A DNA stretch of 64,000 bases, from the NCBI RefSeq assembly GCF_016888005.1, contig NZ_JAFDVE010000020.1, forward strand, positions 27,257 to 91,256, in the 5' to 3' direction. A model generated the notes under the pieces. The model ran no database searches, had not been told where the DNA came from, and worked only from the letters and a program-made list of their open reading frames with translations. The position numbers and the translations under genes were made by a program. The DNA comes from Phycicoccus sp. CSK15P-2. GTDB lineage: Bacteria > Actinomycetota > Actinomycetes > Actinomycetales > Dermatophilaceae. Below, in pieces: positions 42,975 to 54,007 of the stretch; within the stretch, counting starts at the first letter, position 1; each line of letters opens with the position of its first letter.

Positions 42975-44855
42975 ATGGTGCCCGCATCCACCACCTCCGT
43001 CCTGTCCCACCTCCGTCGCCGGGTCACCGGTGCCGTCGCCGTAGGGACGGCCGCCGCGCTGACGCTGGTCTCCCCGGCCGCGGCAGCCCCGGACGGCCAC
43101 GGTCGCCCTGAACACGGCGGCCCCCCGCCGGTCGGGCACCGTCTGCCCAAAGTGCCGGTCATGACCGGCACCGGCGGGGCCGTCGCGAGCGTCGACCCCG
43201 TCGCGAGCCAGGTGGGCATCGACGTCCTCGCCGCGGGCGGGACCGCGACGGACGCCGCGGTCGCGACGGCCGCTGCGCTCGGCGTCACCGAGCCGTACTC
43301 GACCGGCATCGGTGGCGGTGGGTTCTTCGTCCACTACGACGCCCGGACACGCTCTGTCGACACCGTCGACGGACGCGAGGCGGCCCCGGCGACCTACGAC
43401 GAGACGGCGTTCCTCGACGAGGACGGCGAGCCGCTCCCGTTCGCGACCGCCGTGAGCTCCGGCCTGTCCGTCGGGGTGCCCGGCACCCCCGCGACCTGGC
43501 AGCGGGCCCTGGACCGATGGGGGACACGGCGGCTCGCGACACTGCTGGCGCCGGCCGAGCGGATCGCCCGGCACGGGTTCGTCGTCGACCAGACCTTCCA
43601 CGACCAGACGGCCGCCAACGCCGAGCGGTTCGCCATGTTCCCCGCCACCGCCGAGGTGTTCCTCCCCGGAGGGCGGCCCCCGGCCGTCGGCTCGGTCTTC
43701 CGCAACCCCGACATGGCCCGGGCGTACCGCGAGCTCAGGACCCATGGCGTCGCGAGCCTCTACCGGGGGCGGCTGGGCCGGGCCGTCGTCGCCGAGGTGC
43801 GCGACCCGAGCACTGCCCCCGGCGTCGAGGTCCCTGCAGGTGAGCTGGCCCGTCGCGACCTCGCGCGCTACCGGGCCGTCGACAGGGCTCCCGTGCACTC
43901 GGAGTACCGCGGCAAGGACGTCTACGGGATGCCGGTCCCCAGCAGTGGCGGGACCACCGTGGCCGAGATCCTGGGCCTGGTCGAGGCCTACGCCGACCGG
44001 AGCGGGACCCCGACGAGCGAGGTCGACGACGTCCAGTACCTGCACCGCCTCTCGGAGGCGTCGGCGACGGCCTTCGCGGACCGGAACCGGTACATCGGGG
44101 ACGTGCCGGGCGTGCCGGCCGCCGAGCTGGTGTCCCAGGGCTTCGCCGACGAGCGGAGCTGCCTGTTCTCGGCGACCTCGGCCCTACCGCGCCCGGTCCC
44201 CTTCGGCAGCCCGGACGGCGACTACGCCGACTGCGGGGAGAGCACCGCGTCGGGCGTGCTGCCGCACGAGGGGATGTCGACGACGCACCTGTCGGTCGTC
44301 GACCGTTGGGGCAACGCCGTGTCGTACACGACGACGATCGAGCAGACCGGCGGCTCGGGCATCACCGTGCCGGGCTGGGGCTTCATCCTCAACAACGAGC
44401 TGACGGACTTCGACTTCGCGCCGATCACCCCCGGCGTGCCCGACCCGAACCTGCCGGGCCCCTCGAAGCGGCCGCGGTCCTCGATGTCCCCGACCATCGT
44501 GCTCGACCACGGCCGGCTCGACCTCGTGGCGGGCAGCCCGGGCGGCTCGACGATCATCACGACGGTGGCCCAGATCCTGCTGGGGCACTACGACAGGGGG
44601 CTCGCGGTCGGTGACGCGGTGGCTGCGCCCCGGCTGTCGAGCCGGAACGGGTCCCGGGAGTCGGCCGAGCCCGCGATCGCCGGCTCCGAGTCGGGTGCCG
44701 GGCTCACCGCGCTCGGCCACCGGCTGTCGGAGACCGCGGAGATCGGCGCGGCGACGGCCGTCCGGTCGCTCGGGCACGGCCGGTACACCGCGGCCGCCGA
44801 GCCCGAGCGGCGAGGTGGCGGCTCGGCCATGGTGGTCCGCCCGCAGCGACGGTAG
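42975..44855 (+). CDS. ggt: Gamma-glutamyltransferase (secreted)
   Basis: 626 residues with a signal peptide ending near residue 38 (SPAAAA). GGT cleaves gamma-glutamyl bonds, for example in glutathione, after autocatalytic splitting into two subunits at the nucleophilic Thr436 (GMSTTHLSVVD). Further family motifs are GIGGGGFFVHYD, RPRSSMSPTIV and GGSTIITTVAQI. Actinobacteria generally use mycothiol rather than glutathione, so the natural substrate may be gamma-glutamyl peptides. The ATG is six bases after TAGCGT (42963-42968). It ends five bases before the convergent methyltransferase gene. Confidence 0.92.
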   Translation: MVPASTTSVLSHLRRRVTGAVAVGTAAALTLVSPAAAAPDGHGRPEHGGPPPVGHRLPKVPVMTGTGGAVASVDPVASQVGIDVLAAGGTATDAAVATAAALGVTEPYSTGIGGGGFFVHYDARTRSVDTVDGREAAPATYDETAFLDEDGEPLPFATAVSSGLSVGVPGTPATWQRALDRWGTRRLATLLAPAERIARHGFVVDQTFHDQTAANAERFAMFPATAEVFLPGGRPPAVGSVFRNPDMARAYRELRTHGVASLYRGRLGRAVVAEVRDPSTAPGVEVPAGELARRDLARYRAVDRAPVHSEYRGKDVYGMPVPSSGGTTVAEILGLVEAYADRSGTPTSEVDDVQYLHRLSEASATAFADRNRYIGDVPGVPAAELVSQGFADERSCLFSATSALPRPVPFGSPDGDYADCGESTASGVLPHEGMSTTHLSVVDRWGNAVSYTTTIEQTGGSGITVPGWGFILNNELTDFDFAPITPGVPDPNLPGPSKRPRSSMSPTIVLDHGRLDLVAGSPGGSTIITTVAQILLGHYDRGLAVGDAVAAPRLSSRNGSRESAEPAIAGSESGAGLTALGHRLSETAEIGAATAVRSLGHGRYTAAAEPERRGGGSAMVVRPQRR

Positions 44856-44860
44856 CCCGG

Positions 44861-45475
44861 TCAGCCGCCTTGGCGGTGACGGACCTCGAGGACGCGGAAG
44901 CCCCTGCTCGAGGCGCGGCGCTCGCACCCCATCGCGAGCTCGGCGGCGACCCATCGCTGGAGCGAGTCGGACCCGAGGTTCTTCTGGACGACGAGCGAGG
45001 CGACGCCCTCGGGTGCCAGGCGGGGCAGCCAGGTGCGCAGCAGGTCGTGGAGGACCGCCTTGCCGACCCGGATCGGGGGGTTGGACCAGATGGCGTCGAA
45101 CCGGGTGTCCGCGGGGATGTCGACGGTGGTCGCGGCACGGACGCCGTCCAGGCCGAGCGCGGCCGCGTTGCGTCGGCAGAGGTCGAGGGCGCGCTCGTTG
45201 ACGTCGAGCGCCCAGACGGTCGCGGCGGGGGAGCGGAGCCCGAGGGACAGGGCGAGCGGGCCCCAGCCGCACCCGAGGTCGAGGAAGGTCCCCGAGGGGG
45301 GCGGGTCGGCAACCTCGTCGAGGAGGACGGCCGTGCCCTTGTCGAGGGCGCCGGGGGAGAAGACCCCGCGAGCGACCTCGACCTCCACGTCCCGCCCGGC
45401 GAGGCGGACCCGAAGCCGCCGGCGCTCGTCCTCGCTGGCCGGTCGGGCGGTGAAGTAGTGGTCGGGCTCGCTCAT
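44861..45475 (-). CDS. Class I SAM-dependent methyltransferase (RsmC/RlmG-like)
   Basis: 204 residues. The SAM-binding loop is FLDLGCGWGPLAL, and the NPPI motif (AIWSNPPIRVGK) is that of N-methyltransferases acting on RNA or protein bases. MSEPDHYFTARPASEDERR and the arrangement match the small RsmC-like (MTS domain) actinobacterial proteins, so a 16S or 23S rRNA guanine methyltransferase is a likely role, but the exact target is not determined. The huge open frame continuing upstream is antisense to hflX and rejected. A TAGCGT box lies eight bases before ATG 45475. It is convergent with ggt. Confidence 0.85.
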   Translation of the reverse strand: MSEPDHYFTARPASEDERRRLRVRLAGRDVEVEVARGVFSPGALDKGTAVLLDEVADPPPSGTFLDLGCGWGPLALSLGLRSPAATVWALDVNERALDLCRRNAAALGLDGVRAATTVDIPADTRFDAIWSNPPIRVGKAVLHDLLRTWLPRLAPEGVASLVVQKNLGSDSLQRWVAAELAMGCERRASSRGFRVLEVRHRQGG

Positions 45476-45574
45476 CGGAGGGAACGCTAGCCGGTGCCGG
45501 GAGCCCGGCCACGACGTCGGTCCCGGAAGAAACGGTTCGCCCGGGAGCGTTCCATCAGGGATCCTAGGGAGAAC

Positions 45575-47038
45575 ATGACTGCACGAGACATCCTCTCCGG
45601 GCGGGCCGAGGCGCTCGCCGACACCCAGGGCCACGACGACGCGGGCTTCGTCCTGGACGACGACCGGCTCACCGTCGACGGCGAGCAGTACGACCGTGAG
45701 GAGCGGGCCGCGCTGCGCCGCGTCTCCGGGCTCTCCACCGAGCTCGAGGACATCACCGAGGTCGAGTACCGGCAGCTCCGGCTCGAGCGGGTCGTCCTCG
45801 CCGCCGTGTGGTCCGAGGGCACGATCGACGACGCCGAGAACTCGCTGCGCGAGCTCGCCGCGCTGGCCGAGACGGCGGGCTCCGAGGTCCTCGCGGGCGT
45901 CATCCAGCGGCGACCGAACCCGGACCCGGCCACCTACCTCGGCAAGGGCAAGGCCGCCGAGCTTCGGGACATCGTCGTCGCCGAGGGCGCCGACACCGTC
46001 GTCGCCGACACCGAGCTCGCGCCGAGCCAGCGTCGTGCCCTCGAGGACGTCGTCAAGGTGAAGGTCGTCGACCGCACCGCCCTCATCCTCGACATCTTCG
46101 CCCAGCACGCGAAGAGCAAGGAGGGCAAGGCGCAGGTCGAGCTCGCCCAGCTCCAGTACCTCCTGCCACGGCTGCGTGGCTGGGGTGAGTCGATGTCCCG
46201 GCAGGCCGGTGGCCAGGCCGCGGGCGGGCAGGGCATGGGCTCGCGTGGTCCGGGTGAGACGAAGATCGAGCTCGACCGTCGGCGGATCAACTCCCGCATC
46301 GCGCGGCTGCGGCGCGAGATCAAGGGGATGAAGACGGTACGGGACACCAAGCGGGGTGGCCGCCGCGCCAACCGGGTCCCGAGCGTCGCCATCGCCGGGT
46401 ACACCAACGCCGGCAAGTCCTCTCTGCTGAACCGGCTGACGGGCGCCGGCGTGCTCGTCGAGAACCAGCTGTTCGCGACCCTCGACCCGACGGTCCGTCG
46501 GGCGGAGACGCCGGACGGCCGGCTCTACACGCTCGCCGACACCGTCGGGTTCGTCCGGCAGCTGCCGCACCAGCTCGTCGAGGCCTTCCGGTCCACCCTG
46601 GAGGAGGTCGCCGACGCCGACCTGCTCCTCCACGTCGTCGACGGCAGCCACGCCGACCCCGAGGGTCAGGTCTCCGCGGTCCGGGCCGTGCTCGCGGACG
46701 TCGAGGCCCACGACGTCAAGGAGGTCGTCGTCGTCAACAAGGCCGACCTCGCCGACCCCGAGGTCCTCGACCGCCTGCTCCGCCACGAGACGCACTCGAT
46801 CGCCGTGTCCGCCCGGACGGGCGAGGGGATCGGCGCACTGCGGGCGCTCATCGCCGACGAGCTGCCGCAACCCGACGTCGACGTCGACGTCCTCGTGCCC
46901 TACGACCGGGGCGACCTCGTGAGCCGGGTGCACGAGACAGGGGAGGTGCTCGCGAGCGATCATGTCGCCGAGGGCACGCGGCTCACCGCCCGGGTGGACG
47001 CCGAGCTGGCCGAGGACCTGTCGGCGTTCGTGGTCTGA
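45575..47038 (+). CDS. hflX: GTPase HflX
   Basis: 487 residues. HflX binds the large ribosomal subunit and splits stalled ribosomes under stress. An N-terminal HflX domain (NPDPATYLGKGKAAEL) and a glycine-rich linker (GQAAGGQGMGSRGPGETK) precede the G domain: G1 AGYTNAGKSS (about 274-283), G3 DTVGFVR and G4 NKAD. A coiled-coil region with ARLRREIKGMK lies before G1. I start at ATG 45575 with an AGGGAG ribosome-binding site; the basic stretch upstream in the same frame has no family match. Confidence 0.94.
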   Translation: MTARDILSGRAEALADTQGHDDAGFVLDDDRLTVDGEQYDREERAALRRVSGLSTELEDITEVEYRQLRLERVVLAAVWSEGTIDDAENSLRELAALAETAGSEVLAGVIQRRPNPDPATYLGKGKAAELRDIVVAEGADTVVADTELAPSQRRALEDVVKVKVVDRTALILDIFAQHAKSKEGKAQVELAQLQYLLPRLRGWGESMSRQAGGQAAGGQGMGSRGPGETKIELDRRRINSRIARLRREIKGMKTVRDTKRGGRRANRVPSVAIAGYTNAGKSSLLNRLTGAGVLVENQLFATLDPTVRRAETPDGRLYTLADTVGFVRQLPHQLVEAFRSTLEEVADADLLLHVVDGSHADPEGQVSAVRAVLADVEAHDVKEVVVVNKADLADPEVLDRLLRHETHSIAVSARTGEGIGALRALIADELPQPDVDVDVLVPYDRGDLVSRVHETGEVLASDHVAEGTRLTARVDAELAEDLSAFVV

Positions 47039-47059
47039 CCGAGCGGCCGCATCCCGGTA

Positions 47060-47084
47060 CTTGTTGCGAACCCATTGCAATAAG
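47060..47084. promoter_or_regulatory. Inverted repeat overlapping the -10 box of the double GNAT gene
   Basis: CTTGTTGC (47060-47067), nine bases, GCAATAAG (47077-47084): seven of eight bases pair. The right arm overlaps the -10 box TAAGGT (47081-47086). The layout and the TTGC/GCAA core suit a MarR-type repressor site that would block a leaderless promoter. No MarR gene is in the window. Confidence 0.4.
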
Positions 47085-47092
47085 GTGTCGGC

Positions 47093-48172
47093 GTGCCCTT
47101 CGCGACGACCACCACGAACCGCCTGCATCTGCGTCCGCTGGCTCCGACCGACCGGTCGCTGTGGGCCCGGCTGCACACCGCGCGCGAGCAGTACCCGTTC
47201 GCGCCGTGGGCCCGGGCGCAGGACGACACGGCAGCGGACGCGCTGTTCGAGCGTGCGCTCGCGCACTGGGCGCAGCACGGCTTCGGCTACGGGGTGGTGG
47301 AGGACCGGAGGAGTGGCGATCCGCTGGGGGTGGCCGGCGTCATCGAGGGGCGCGACGGTGAGAACCTCAACCTCTACTGCCGGTTCGACGTGCCGCACCA
47401 GGGGCGGGGGCTGGGCACGGAGATCGCGAGGGCACTCGTCGCCGACGCCGTGGAGCACGGGCCCGACCTGCCCCTGACGGCCACGGCGCGCCCGGAGCAC
47501 GACGCGTCGATCCGCACGGCGCAGCGGGCCGGGCTGACGCTCGTGGGCGCGGCGGAGCACGACGCCGTGCTCCCGGGCGTGCCCCGCTCGGTGGTCGTCC
47601 GTGCCCGGGCGGCGGACCCCGTCGACGTTCCCGGTCCGGTCGTCCTCCTCGCCCCGCGGGTCGAGGTGCACCGCACCCGCTTCGAACCCGGGCTGCGTCG
47701 CCGGGTGCTCGACCTCTGGTGCTCCGTGACCGAGGCCGGGGGAGCCGTGGGCTTCGTCCGCGGAGCCTCGAGGGGAGAGGTCCGCGCGGCCCTCGCCGCG
47801 CACGAGGAGTCGATGGCCGAGGGCCGCTCGACCGCCGTCCTGCTCCGCGACGCGACGGACGCCCTGGTCGCGCTCGGCTGGTGGGCCGAGACTGCGAGCC
47901 CGCTGGTCGCCCATCGGCGCACCGCCTACCGGGTGATGACCGACCCCGGTCGCCGGGGTGAGAACCTCGGCCGCCTGCTCATGGCGGCGATGCACCGGGT
48001 CGCCCGGGCGGACGGTGTCGAGGTCGTCGAGCTCGGTGTCCGCGGGGGCACGGGCACCGACGGGTTCTACGCCCGCCTCGGCTACTCCGAGGCGGGGCGC
48101 CTCCCCGGCGGCATTCGGGTCGCACCGGGGGACGACCGGGACGACATCTGGATGGCCCGTCGGCTCAGCTGA
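47093..48172 (+). CDS. Tandem GNAT acetyltransferase (two GNAT domains)
   Basis: 359 residues holding two GNAT domains. The first (about 1-170) is of the RimJ type with a CoA loop [16 protein letters not shown]. The second (about 185-359) has [25 protein letters not shown] and a separate fold. Two-GNAT proteins include mycothiol synthase (MshD), but the residues specific to MshD are not clearly present, so I leave the substrate open. The start is GTG six bases after TAAGGT. Its promoter carries an inverted repeat, and it overlaps the fhs 3' end by eight bases in opposite orientation. Confidence 0.78.
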   Translation: MPFATTTTNRLHLRPLAPTDRSLWARLHTAREQYPFAPWARAQDDTAADALFERALAHWAQHGFGYGVVEDRRSGDPLGVAGVIEGRDGENLNLYCRFDVPHQGRGLGTEIARALVADAVEHGPDLPLTATARPEHDASIRTAQRAGLTLVGAAEHDAVLPGVPRSVVVRARAADPVDVPGPVVLLAPRVEVHRTRFEPGLRRRVLDLWCSVTEAGGAVGFVRGASRGEVRAALAAHEESMAEGRSTAVLLRDATDALVALGWWAETASPLVAHRRTAYRVMTDPGRRGENLGRLLMAAMHRVARADGVEVVELGVRGGTGTDGFYARLGYSEAGRLPGGIRVAPGDDRDDIWMARRLS

Positions 48173-49877
48173 GGCCCACGACCCGCCCGTCCTCGTCGAT
48201 GTCGATGCGTGCGCTGGCGGGCACCTTGGGCAGGCCGGGCATCGTCATGATGTCGCCGGTCACCATGACGACGAAGCCCGCGCCGGCGGCGAGCCGCACC
48301 TCACGGACGTGGACGGTGTGGCCCTCCGGGGCCCCGCGCAGGGTCGGGTCGGTGGAGAACGAGCTCTGTGTCTTCGCCATGCAGACCGGCAGGTGCCCGT
48401 AGCCCTCCGCCTCGATCGCCGCGAGCCGCTTGGCCGCCTTGCCCTCGAAGGTGACCGCCGCCGCCCCGTAGACCCGGATGGCCACCGCCTCCGCCTTCTC
48501 GGCGAGGGACAGCGTGTCCGGGTAGACGAAGGTCATCTCACCCGTGGCGCGCTCGACGGCGTCCAGGACGCCCCGGGCGAGTTCCTGGGCGCCGGCCGCG
48601 CCGTCGGCGTGGTGCGTGGCCTCGAACGCGGTGAAGCCCTCGGCCTCGACGAGGCGGAGCACGGTGGAGACCTCGGCGTCGGTGTCCGACGGGAACCGGT
48701 TGAGCGCGACGACGGCGGGGAGGCCGTAGACGTCGCGGACGTTGCGCAGGTGCCGGCGGAGGTTGGACATCCCCTCCTCGACGGCCTCGACGGACTCCGT
48801 ACCGAGGTCGGAGACCGCGACCCCCCCGTGGTACTTCAGGGCCCGCACGGTCGCGACGACGACGACGGCCGAGGGCCGGAGACCCGAGGCCCGGCACTTG
48901 ATGTCGACGAACTTCTCCGCGCCGAGGTCGGCGCCGAAGCCGGCCTCGGTGACGACCCAGTCGGCGAGCTTGAGCGCCGCGCGGGTGGCCATGACCGAGT
49001 TGCACCCGTGCGCGATGTTCGCGAAGGGGCCGCCGTGGATCATCGCCGGCGTGTGCTCGAGGGTCTGGACCAGGTTCGGCGCCAGGGCGTCCCGGAGGAT
49101 GACCGTCATCGCGCCGTGCGCCTCGAGGTCGCGGGCCCGCACCGGTTCCTTGGCGCGGGTGTACCCGACGACGACCGAGCCGAGCCGCTCGCGCAGGTCG
49201 GCCAGGGATGTCGCGAGGCAGAGGACGGCCATCACCTCGGACGCGACGACGATGTCGAAGCCGTCCTCGCGCGGCACCCCGTTGGCCACCCCGCCCAACC
49301 CGACGACCACGTCGCGCAGGGCGCGGTCGTTGAGGTCGACCACCCGCTTCCACGTGACCGTGCGGGGGTCGATGTCGAGGGCGTTGCCGTGGTGGATGTG
49401 GTTGTCGATGATCGCCGAGAGGAGGTTGTTCGCCGCCGCGACCGCCGCGAAGTCGCCGGTGAAGCTGAGGTTGATGTCGGTCATCGGGACGACCTGCGCG
49501 TACCCGCCGCCGGCCGCGCCGCCCTTGATGCCGAAGACCGGGCCCATCGACGGCTCGCGCAGCGCGACCATCGCGTTCTTCCCGAGGGACGCCAGGGCGT
49601 CGGCCAGCCCCACCGACGTCGTCGTCTTGCCCTCGCCCGCAGGGGTGGGCGAGACGGCGCTCACGAGGACCAGCCGGCCGTCGGGACGGTCCTCGAGGGT
49701 GCGGAGGTGGTCGATGGGGATCTTGGCCTTCGTGCGACCGTAGGGGACGAGCACGTCAGGGTCGATGCCCAGCCGCTCCTCGGCAAGACGGGTGATCGGC
49801 ACGAGCTCCGCGGCCTCGGCGATCTCGATGTCGGGTGGGACGGGCCGGGTCCGGGCGTCGGTGCTCACGAGCGCCAT
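48165..49877 (-). CDS. fhs: Formate-tetrahydrofolate ligase
   Basis: 570 residues. It makes 10-formyl-tetrahydrofolate from formate, ATP and tetrahydrofolate, feeding purine and formyl-methionine synthesis. [18 protein letters not shown] holds the ATP-binding loop; [36 protein letters not shown] and [19 protein letters not shown] are characteristic. I start at ATG 49877; the 24-kDa antisense extension of the frame overlaps dinG and is rejected. Formyl-THF use by Fmt and removal by Def link it to def at 40481. The upstream region has two copies of CGCAACA. Confidence 0.93.
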   Translation of the reverse strand: MALVSTDARTRPVPPDIEIAEAAELVPITRLAEERLGIDPDVLVPYGRTKAKIPIDHLRTLEDRPDGRLVLVSAVSPTPAGEGKTTTSVGLADALASLGKNAMVALREPSMGPVFGIKGGAAGGGYAQVVPMTDINLSFTGDFAAVAAANNLLSAIIDNHIHHGNALDIDPRTVTWKRVVDLNDRALRDVVVGLGGVANGVPREDGFDIVVASEVMAVLCLATSLADLRERLGSVVVGYTRAKEPVRARDLEAHGAMTVILRDALAPNLVQTLEHTPAMIHGGPFANIAHGCNSVMATRAALKLADWVVTEAGFGADLGAEKFVDIKCRASGLRPSAVVVVATVRALKYHGGVAVSDLGTESVEAVEEGMSNLRRHLRNVRDVYGLPAVVALNRFPSDTDAEVSTVLRLVEAEGFTAFEATHHADGAAGAQELARGVLDAVERATGEMTFVYPDTLSLAEKAEAVAIRVYGAAAVTFEGKAAKRLAAIEAEGYGHLPVCMAKTQSSFSTDPTLRGAPEGHTVHVREVRLAAGAGFVVMVTGDIMTMPGLPKVPASARIDIDEDGRVVGLS

Positions 49878-49923
49878 CGTGACACCCGGACGAACCCCGG
49901 GACAAGCGGAACGTCGCGTAAGT

Positions 49924-49949
49924 CGCAACACGATTCGGACTACGCAACA
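49924..49949 (-). promoter_or_regulatory. CGCAACA direct repeat upstream of fhs
   Basis: CGCAACA occurs at 49924-49930 and 49943-49949 (19 bases apart, TGTTGCG on the fhs strand) in the 153-base divergent gap to dinG. It may be part of the fhs promoter or an operator; neither element is proven. Confidence 0.25.
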
Positions 49950-50030
49950 GTGTCGCGCGTCCGCCGTGGTCGTCCACCGGTCGGCAGGGCCTGCGGCGCG
50001 GCGCCGGCCCCGGACACCTAGGCTGCTCGG

Positions 50031-52289
50031 GTGCCTTCTCTCGACGACCTGCTGCACGCCGCCGTCACCGGCGTGGGCGGCGCCGAGCGCCCGGGCCAGG
50101 TCGAGATGGCGCACGCGGTCGCCGCGGCCGTCGACACCGGCGAGCACCTGCTCGTCCAGGCGGGCACCGGCACCGGCAAGTCGCTGGCGTACCTCGTCCC
50201 CGCGGTGCAGCACGCGGTGGACACCGGGCGCACCGCCGTCGTGGCGACGGCGACCCTCGCGCTCCAGGCGCAGGTGGTCGACCGCGACATGCCCCGGCTC
50301 GCCGACGCCCTCGAGCCGCTCCTCGGCCGCCGGCCCACCTACGCCCTCGTCAAGGGCCGGCGCAACTACGTCTGCCTGCACAAGCTCGAGGGAGGGTTCC
50401 CGGACGACGACGCCGACTCGTTGCTCAGCGTCGGCGACGTCGACAAGGCGGCGTCCCGCCTCGGCCAGGAGGTCGTCCGGCTCCGCGAGTGGGCCGGGAA
50501 GACCGAGTCGGGCGACCGTGACGAGCTCGTCCCCGGCGTCTCCGAGCGGGCCTGGCGCCAGGTGTCGGTCAGTGCGGAGGAGTGCCTGGGCTCGCGGTGC
50601 CCGATGGTCGCCGAGTGCTTCGTCGAGCGTTCGCGGGAGGCGGCGCGTGACGTCGACGTCGTCGTGACCAACCACTCGTTCATGGCGATCGACGCCTTCG
50701 AGGGTCGCCAGATGCTGCCCGAGCACGACGTCCTCGTCATCGACGAGGGTCACGAGCTCGTCGACCGCGTGACGTCGACGATCACCGACGAGCTGTCGGC
50801 CGGGTCGGTCCGGGCGGCCGCGAAGCGTGCGGGGCGGCAGGCCGACGCCGCCGACGCGCTGGACGACGCCGCCACCCTGCTCGACTCGGTGCTCGAGCCG
50901 ATGCCCGAGGGGCGGCTGACCGCGGTCCCCGACGCGCTCGCCACGGCCCTCGGGCGCATCCGCGACGTCGCCCGGGCCGCCCAGACCGAGCTCAAGCCGC
51001 AACAGGGCGAGGAGGCCGACGCCGGCCGCCAGGTCGCCCGCGCCGCCGTCGACGAGCTCTTCGACACCGCAGCCCGGATGCTCGAGGAGCGCGAGCTCGA
51101 CGTCACCTGGCTCGGCAAGGACCCCCGCCGCGGCCCCGTGCTGCGGGTGGCTCCGATGAGCGTCGCGATGCTCGTGCGGGACAAGGTCTTCGACGAGCGG
51201 ACGGTCGTCGTCACGTCGGCAACGCTCGAGCTCGGAGGCACCTTCGACGCCGTCGCCGGGACGGTCGGGCTGCGCGGTGAGGGCAGCCCGCGGTGGCGCG
51301 GCCTCGACGTCGGCAGCCCTTTCGAGTACCCCAAGCAGGGCGTCGCCTACGTCGCCAAGCACCTGCCGCCACCGGGCCGGGACGGCACCGCACCCGAGAC
51401 GCTCGACGAGATCGAGGCGCTCGTGCGCGCCGCGGGCGGGCGCACCCTCGGGCTGTTCTCGTCGATGCGTGCGGCCCGCGAGGCGACCGAGGTCATGCGC
51501 GAGCGGCTCGAGGACGCCGACATCGTCGTGCTCTGCCAGGGTGAGGACCAGATCTCCACCCTCGTGCGCGAGTTCGCCAAGGACGTGCGCACCTGCCTGT
51601 TCGGCACGCTCTCGCTGTGGCAGGGCGTCGACGTGCCCGGCTCCTCGTGCCAGCTCGTCCTCATCGACCGCATCCCGTTCCCCCGCCCGGACGACCCGCT
51701 CGCGTCCGCCCGGTCCCAGGCGATCGCCCGGATGGGCGGCAACGGCTTCATGGCGGTGTCGGCCACCCACGCCGCGCTGCGCCTCGCACAGGGCGCGGGC
51801 CGTCTCATCCGCCGCTCGGACGACCGGGGAGTCGTCGCGTTCCTCGACTCGCGGATGATGACCGCACGCTACGCGGGGTTCCTCCAGCGCTCGTTGCCGC
51901 CGTTCTGGCCGACGGCGGACCGCGAGATGGTGCTCGGGGCGCTGCGCCGGCTCGACGAGACCGCGGCGCCGCCGCTCCCGGTCGCCGAGCCCACGCTGCG
52001 CGGGCTCACCGGCTCGGTGGCCGGGACGACGATGGCCGGTGCGGCTCCGGTGCCGAGTGAGCGACCCGTCGCCACCCCCCCGCCACCCCCGGAGTCCGCC
52101 CGCACCGCGGTGACCCAGGGCCACGCCTGGACCGCCCAGGAGGACGAGGAGCTGCGCGACGGGGTCGGGCTGGGCCTGACCCTCGAGGAGCTGGCCGAGT
52201 CGATGGAGCTGGCGCCGGACGTCGTGTCCGCCCGGCTCGACGGGCTCGGGCTCGAACCGGGACAGGGACCGACCCTGACGTTCGGCTGA
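50031..52289 (+). CDS. dinG: DinG-family ATP-dependent DNA helicase
   Basis: 752 residues of the iron-sulfur XPD/DinG helicase family. Walker A GTGTGKS is at about 45-51, the Fe-S cysteines are in RRNYVC and [13 protein letters not shown], the Walker B box is VIDEGHEL, and motif VI is QGAGRLIRR. DinG unwinds D-loops, R-loops and RNA:DNA hybrids. The start is GTG six bases after TAGGCT (50019-50024). The last 45 residues ([19 protein letters not shown] onward) form an extra small helical domain. No LexA box is visible upstream. Confidence 0.88.
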   Translation: MPSLDDLLHAAVTGVGGAERPGQVEMAHAVAAAVDTGEHLLVQAGTGTGKSLAYLVPAVQHAVDTGRTAVVATATLALQAQVVDRDMPRLADALEPLLGRRPTYALVKGRRNYVCLHKLEGGFPDDDADSLLSVGDVDKAASRLGQEVVRLREWAGKTESGDRDELVPGVSERAWRQVSVSAEECLGSRCPMVAECFVERSREAARDVDVVVTNHSFMAIDAFEGRQMLPEHDVLVIDEGHELVDRVTSTITDELSAGSVRAAAKRAGRQADAADALDDAATLLDSVLEPMPEGRLTAVPDALATALGRIRDVARAAQTELKPQQGEEADAGRQVARAAVDELFDTAARMLEERELDVTWLGKDPRRGPVLRVAPMSVAMLVRDKVFDERTVVVTSATLELGGTFDAVAGTVGLRGEGSPRWRGLDVGSPFEYPKQGVAYVAKHLPPPGRDGTAPETLDEIEALVRAAGGRTLGLFSSMRAAREATEVMRERLEDADIVVLCQGEDQISTLVREFAKDVRTCLFGTLSLWQGVDVPGSSCQLVLIDRIPFPRPDDPLASARSQAIARMGGNGFMAVSATHAALRLAQGAGRLIRRSDDRGVVAFLDSRMMTARYAGFLQRSLPPFWPTADREMVLGALRRLDETAAPPLPVAEPTLRGLTGSVAGTTMAGAAPVPSERPVATPPPPPESARTAVTQGHAWTAQEDEELRDGVGLGLTLEELAESMELAPDVVSARLDGLGLEPGQGPTLTFG

Positions 52290-52387
52290 GCAGGCAGGTC
52301 CGGACCCGGCGGAATCCGGCTGCCGCTGAGCGCGCGTCGCGGCCCACCCGCCCCTAGGGTCGGGGGGACCCACCCGAGGGAGAGACC

Positions 52388-53992
52388 ATGAGCAGCGCCG
52401 CTCCAGACCGCACCAGGACCGACGTCACCGAGGAGGACCCGGACCCGCGCAGGTCACCGCGCTCGGTCTGGGGGATGCGCCTCCTCGGCGTGGTCCTCTC
52501 CGGCATCGTCTACCTGCTGCTCGGCGGGGCCGAGCTCTCCGGGGACGGCCGGGTCGTCGCGTCCGTCGCCGTCCTCATGGCCGTCTGGTGGATGAGCGAG
52601 GCCATCCCGCTCTCGGCCACCGCGCTCATCCCGATCGTCGCCCTGCCGTCGCTGACCGCGATCGACATCGACGACGCCACGGCGCCCTACGCCGACTCCA
52701 TCGTCTTCCTCTTCCTCGGCGGGTTCCTGATCGCGATCGCGATGCAGAAGTGGAACCTGCACCGCCGCATCGCCCTGCTCACGCTGCGGAGGGTCGGGAC
52801 CCATCCGCGGCGCATCGTCCTCGGGATGATGATCGCCACCGCGTTCCTGTCGATGTGGGTGTCGAACACCGCCACCACGCTGATGATGCTGCCCATCGCC
52901 CTGTCCGTGCTCGCTCTCGTCGTCGAGAACACCGCGGCCACCTCGGAGGAGGAGTCAGCCGGCATCCGAGAGCGGCTCGAGGGCGACGAGGCGATCAGCG
53001 ACATCGTCGAGCACCGTGGCGTGCGGCTCTTCGGGGTCGCGCTGCTCCTCTCCGTCGCCTGGTCGGCCTCGATCGGCGGTCTCGGAACCCTCCTGGGCAG
53101 CCCTCCGAACGCCATCGTCGCGGGCTACATCAGCAGCGAGCTCGACCAGGAGGTCGGCTTCGCGCAGTGGATGATGCTCGGCCTGCCCATCGTCGTCGTG
53201 TTCGTGGGGCTCGCCTGGGTGCTCATCACCCGGGTGCTCTTCCGGTTCGACCTTGACTCCATCCCCGGCGGCGACGAGCTCATCCAGCGTCAGATCGACG
53301 ACCTCGGGCCGATGAGCCGCGGCGAGAAGATCGTCCTCGCGGTGTTCAGCTCCGCGGCCTTCCTGTGGATCGTGCCGGGGCTGCTGTCGAACATCGACGC
53401 GCTCGACGAGGCCGTCCCGTGGCTCGGCTCGATGGAGGACACCGCGATCGCCATCGCTGCGGGGCTCGTCATGTTCTTCGTCCCCGCCGACCGCGACGGC
53501 CGGATGACCCTGGAGTGGCGCGACGCCGAGAAGGGCCTGCCGTGGGGTGTGCTGCTGCTGTTCGGGGGCGGTCTGAGCCTGGCCGGCGCGGTGAAGGCGA
53601 CCGGGCTCGACGAGTGGCTCGGCGCCCAGGTCACCGGGCTCGGTGCCTTGCCGGTGGTGCTGCTCCTCGGCGCCGTCGTGGCGCTCGTCCTCATGCTCAC
53701 CGAGGTGACGAGCAACACCGCTACCGCCGCGACCTTCATCCCGGTGCTCGGTGGCGTGGCGGTCGGCCTGGACGTCGACCCGATGACGCTGCTCATCCCG
53801 GCCGCGCTCGCCGCGACCTGTGCCTTCATGCTGCCCGTGGGCACGCCACCGAACGCCATCGTCTTCGGCTCCGGGTCGGTGCGGATCAGCGAGATGGCCC
53901 GGGGCGGTGCCGTGCTCAACGTCGTCGGGGTGCTGCTCATCACCCTCTTCACGGTGCTCCTCGGCCCGGTCGCGCTCGGGCTCGTCCTCTAG
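52388..53992 (+). CDS. DASS family (SLC13-type) sodium-dependent anion transporter
   Basis: 534 residues with about 11 membrane helices. The two inverted repeats each carry the SNT substrate/sodium motif of the DASS family: [12 protein letters not shown] and [27 protein letters not shown] and [12 protein letters not shown] are the second signature of each repeat. Members import dicarboxylates, citrate or sulfate with sodium; the substrate is not decided by the sequence. A GAGGGAGAG ribosome-binding site precedes the ATG. An MFS gene follows after 15 bases. Confidence 0.9.
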   Translation: MSSAAPDRTRTDVTEEDPDPRRSPRSVWGMRLLGVVLSGIVYLLLGGAELSGDGRVVASVAVLMAVWWMSEAIPLSATALIPIVALPSLTAIDIDDATAPYADSIVFLFLGGFLIAIAMQKWNLHRRIALLTLRRVGTHPRRIVLGMMIATAFLSMWVSNTATTLMMLPIALSVLALVVENTAATSEEESAGIRERLEGDEAISDIVEHRGVRLFGVALLLSVAWSASIGGLGTLLGSPPNAIVAGYISSELDQEVGFAQWMMLGLPIVVVFVGLAWVLITRVLFRFDLDSIPGGDELIQRQIDDLGPMSRGEKIVLAVFSSAAFLWIVPGLLSNIDALDEAVPWLGSMEDTAIAIAAGLVMFFVPADRDGRMTLEWRDAEKGLPWGVLLLFGGGLSLAGAVKATGLDEWLGAQVTGLGALPVVLLLGAVVALVLMLTEVTSNTATAATFIPVLGGVAVGLDVDPMTLLIPAALAATCAFMLPVGTPPNAIVFGSGSVRISEMARGGAVLNVVGVLLITLFTVLLGPVALGLVL

Positions 53993-54007
53993 CCACGCCT
54001 CGACGTC

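Noticed and set aside
45476..47995. Upstream extension of the minus-strand methyltransferase frame over hflX
   Set aside because: It is antisense to hflX, which has complete GTPase motifs. The methyltransferase start at 45475 fits its family.
49878..52373. Upstream extension of the fhs frame over dinG
   Set aside because: Antisense to dinG, low complexity, and the fhs family start is at 49877.
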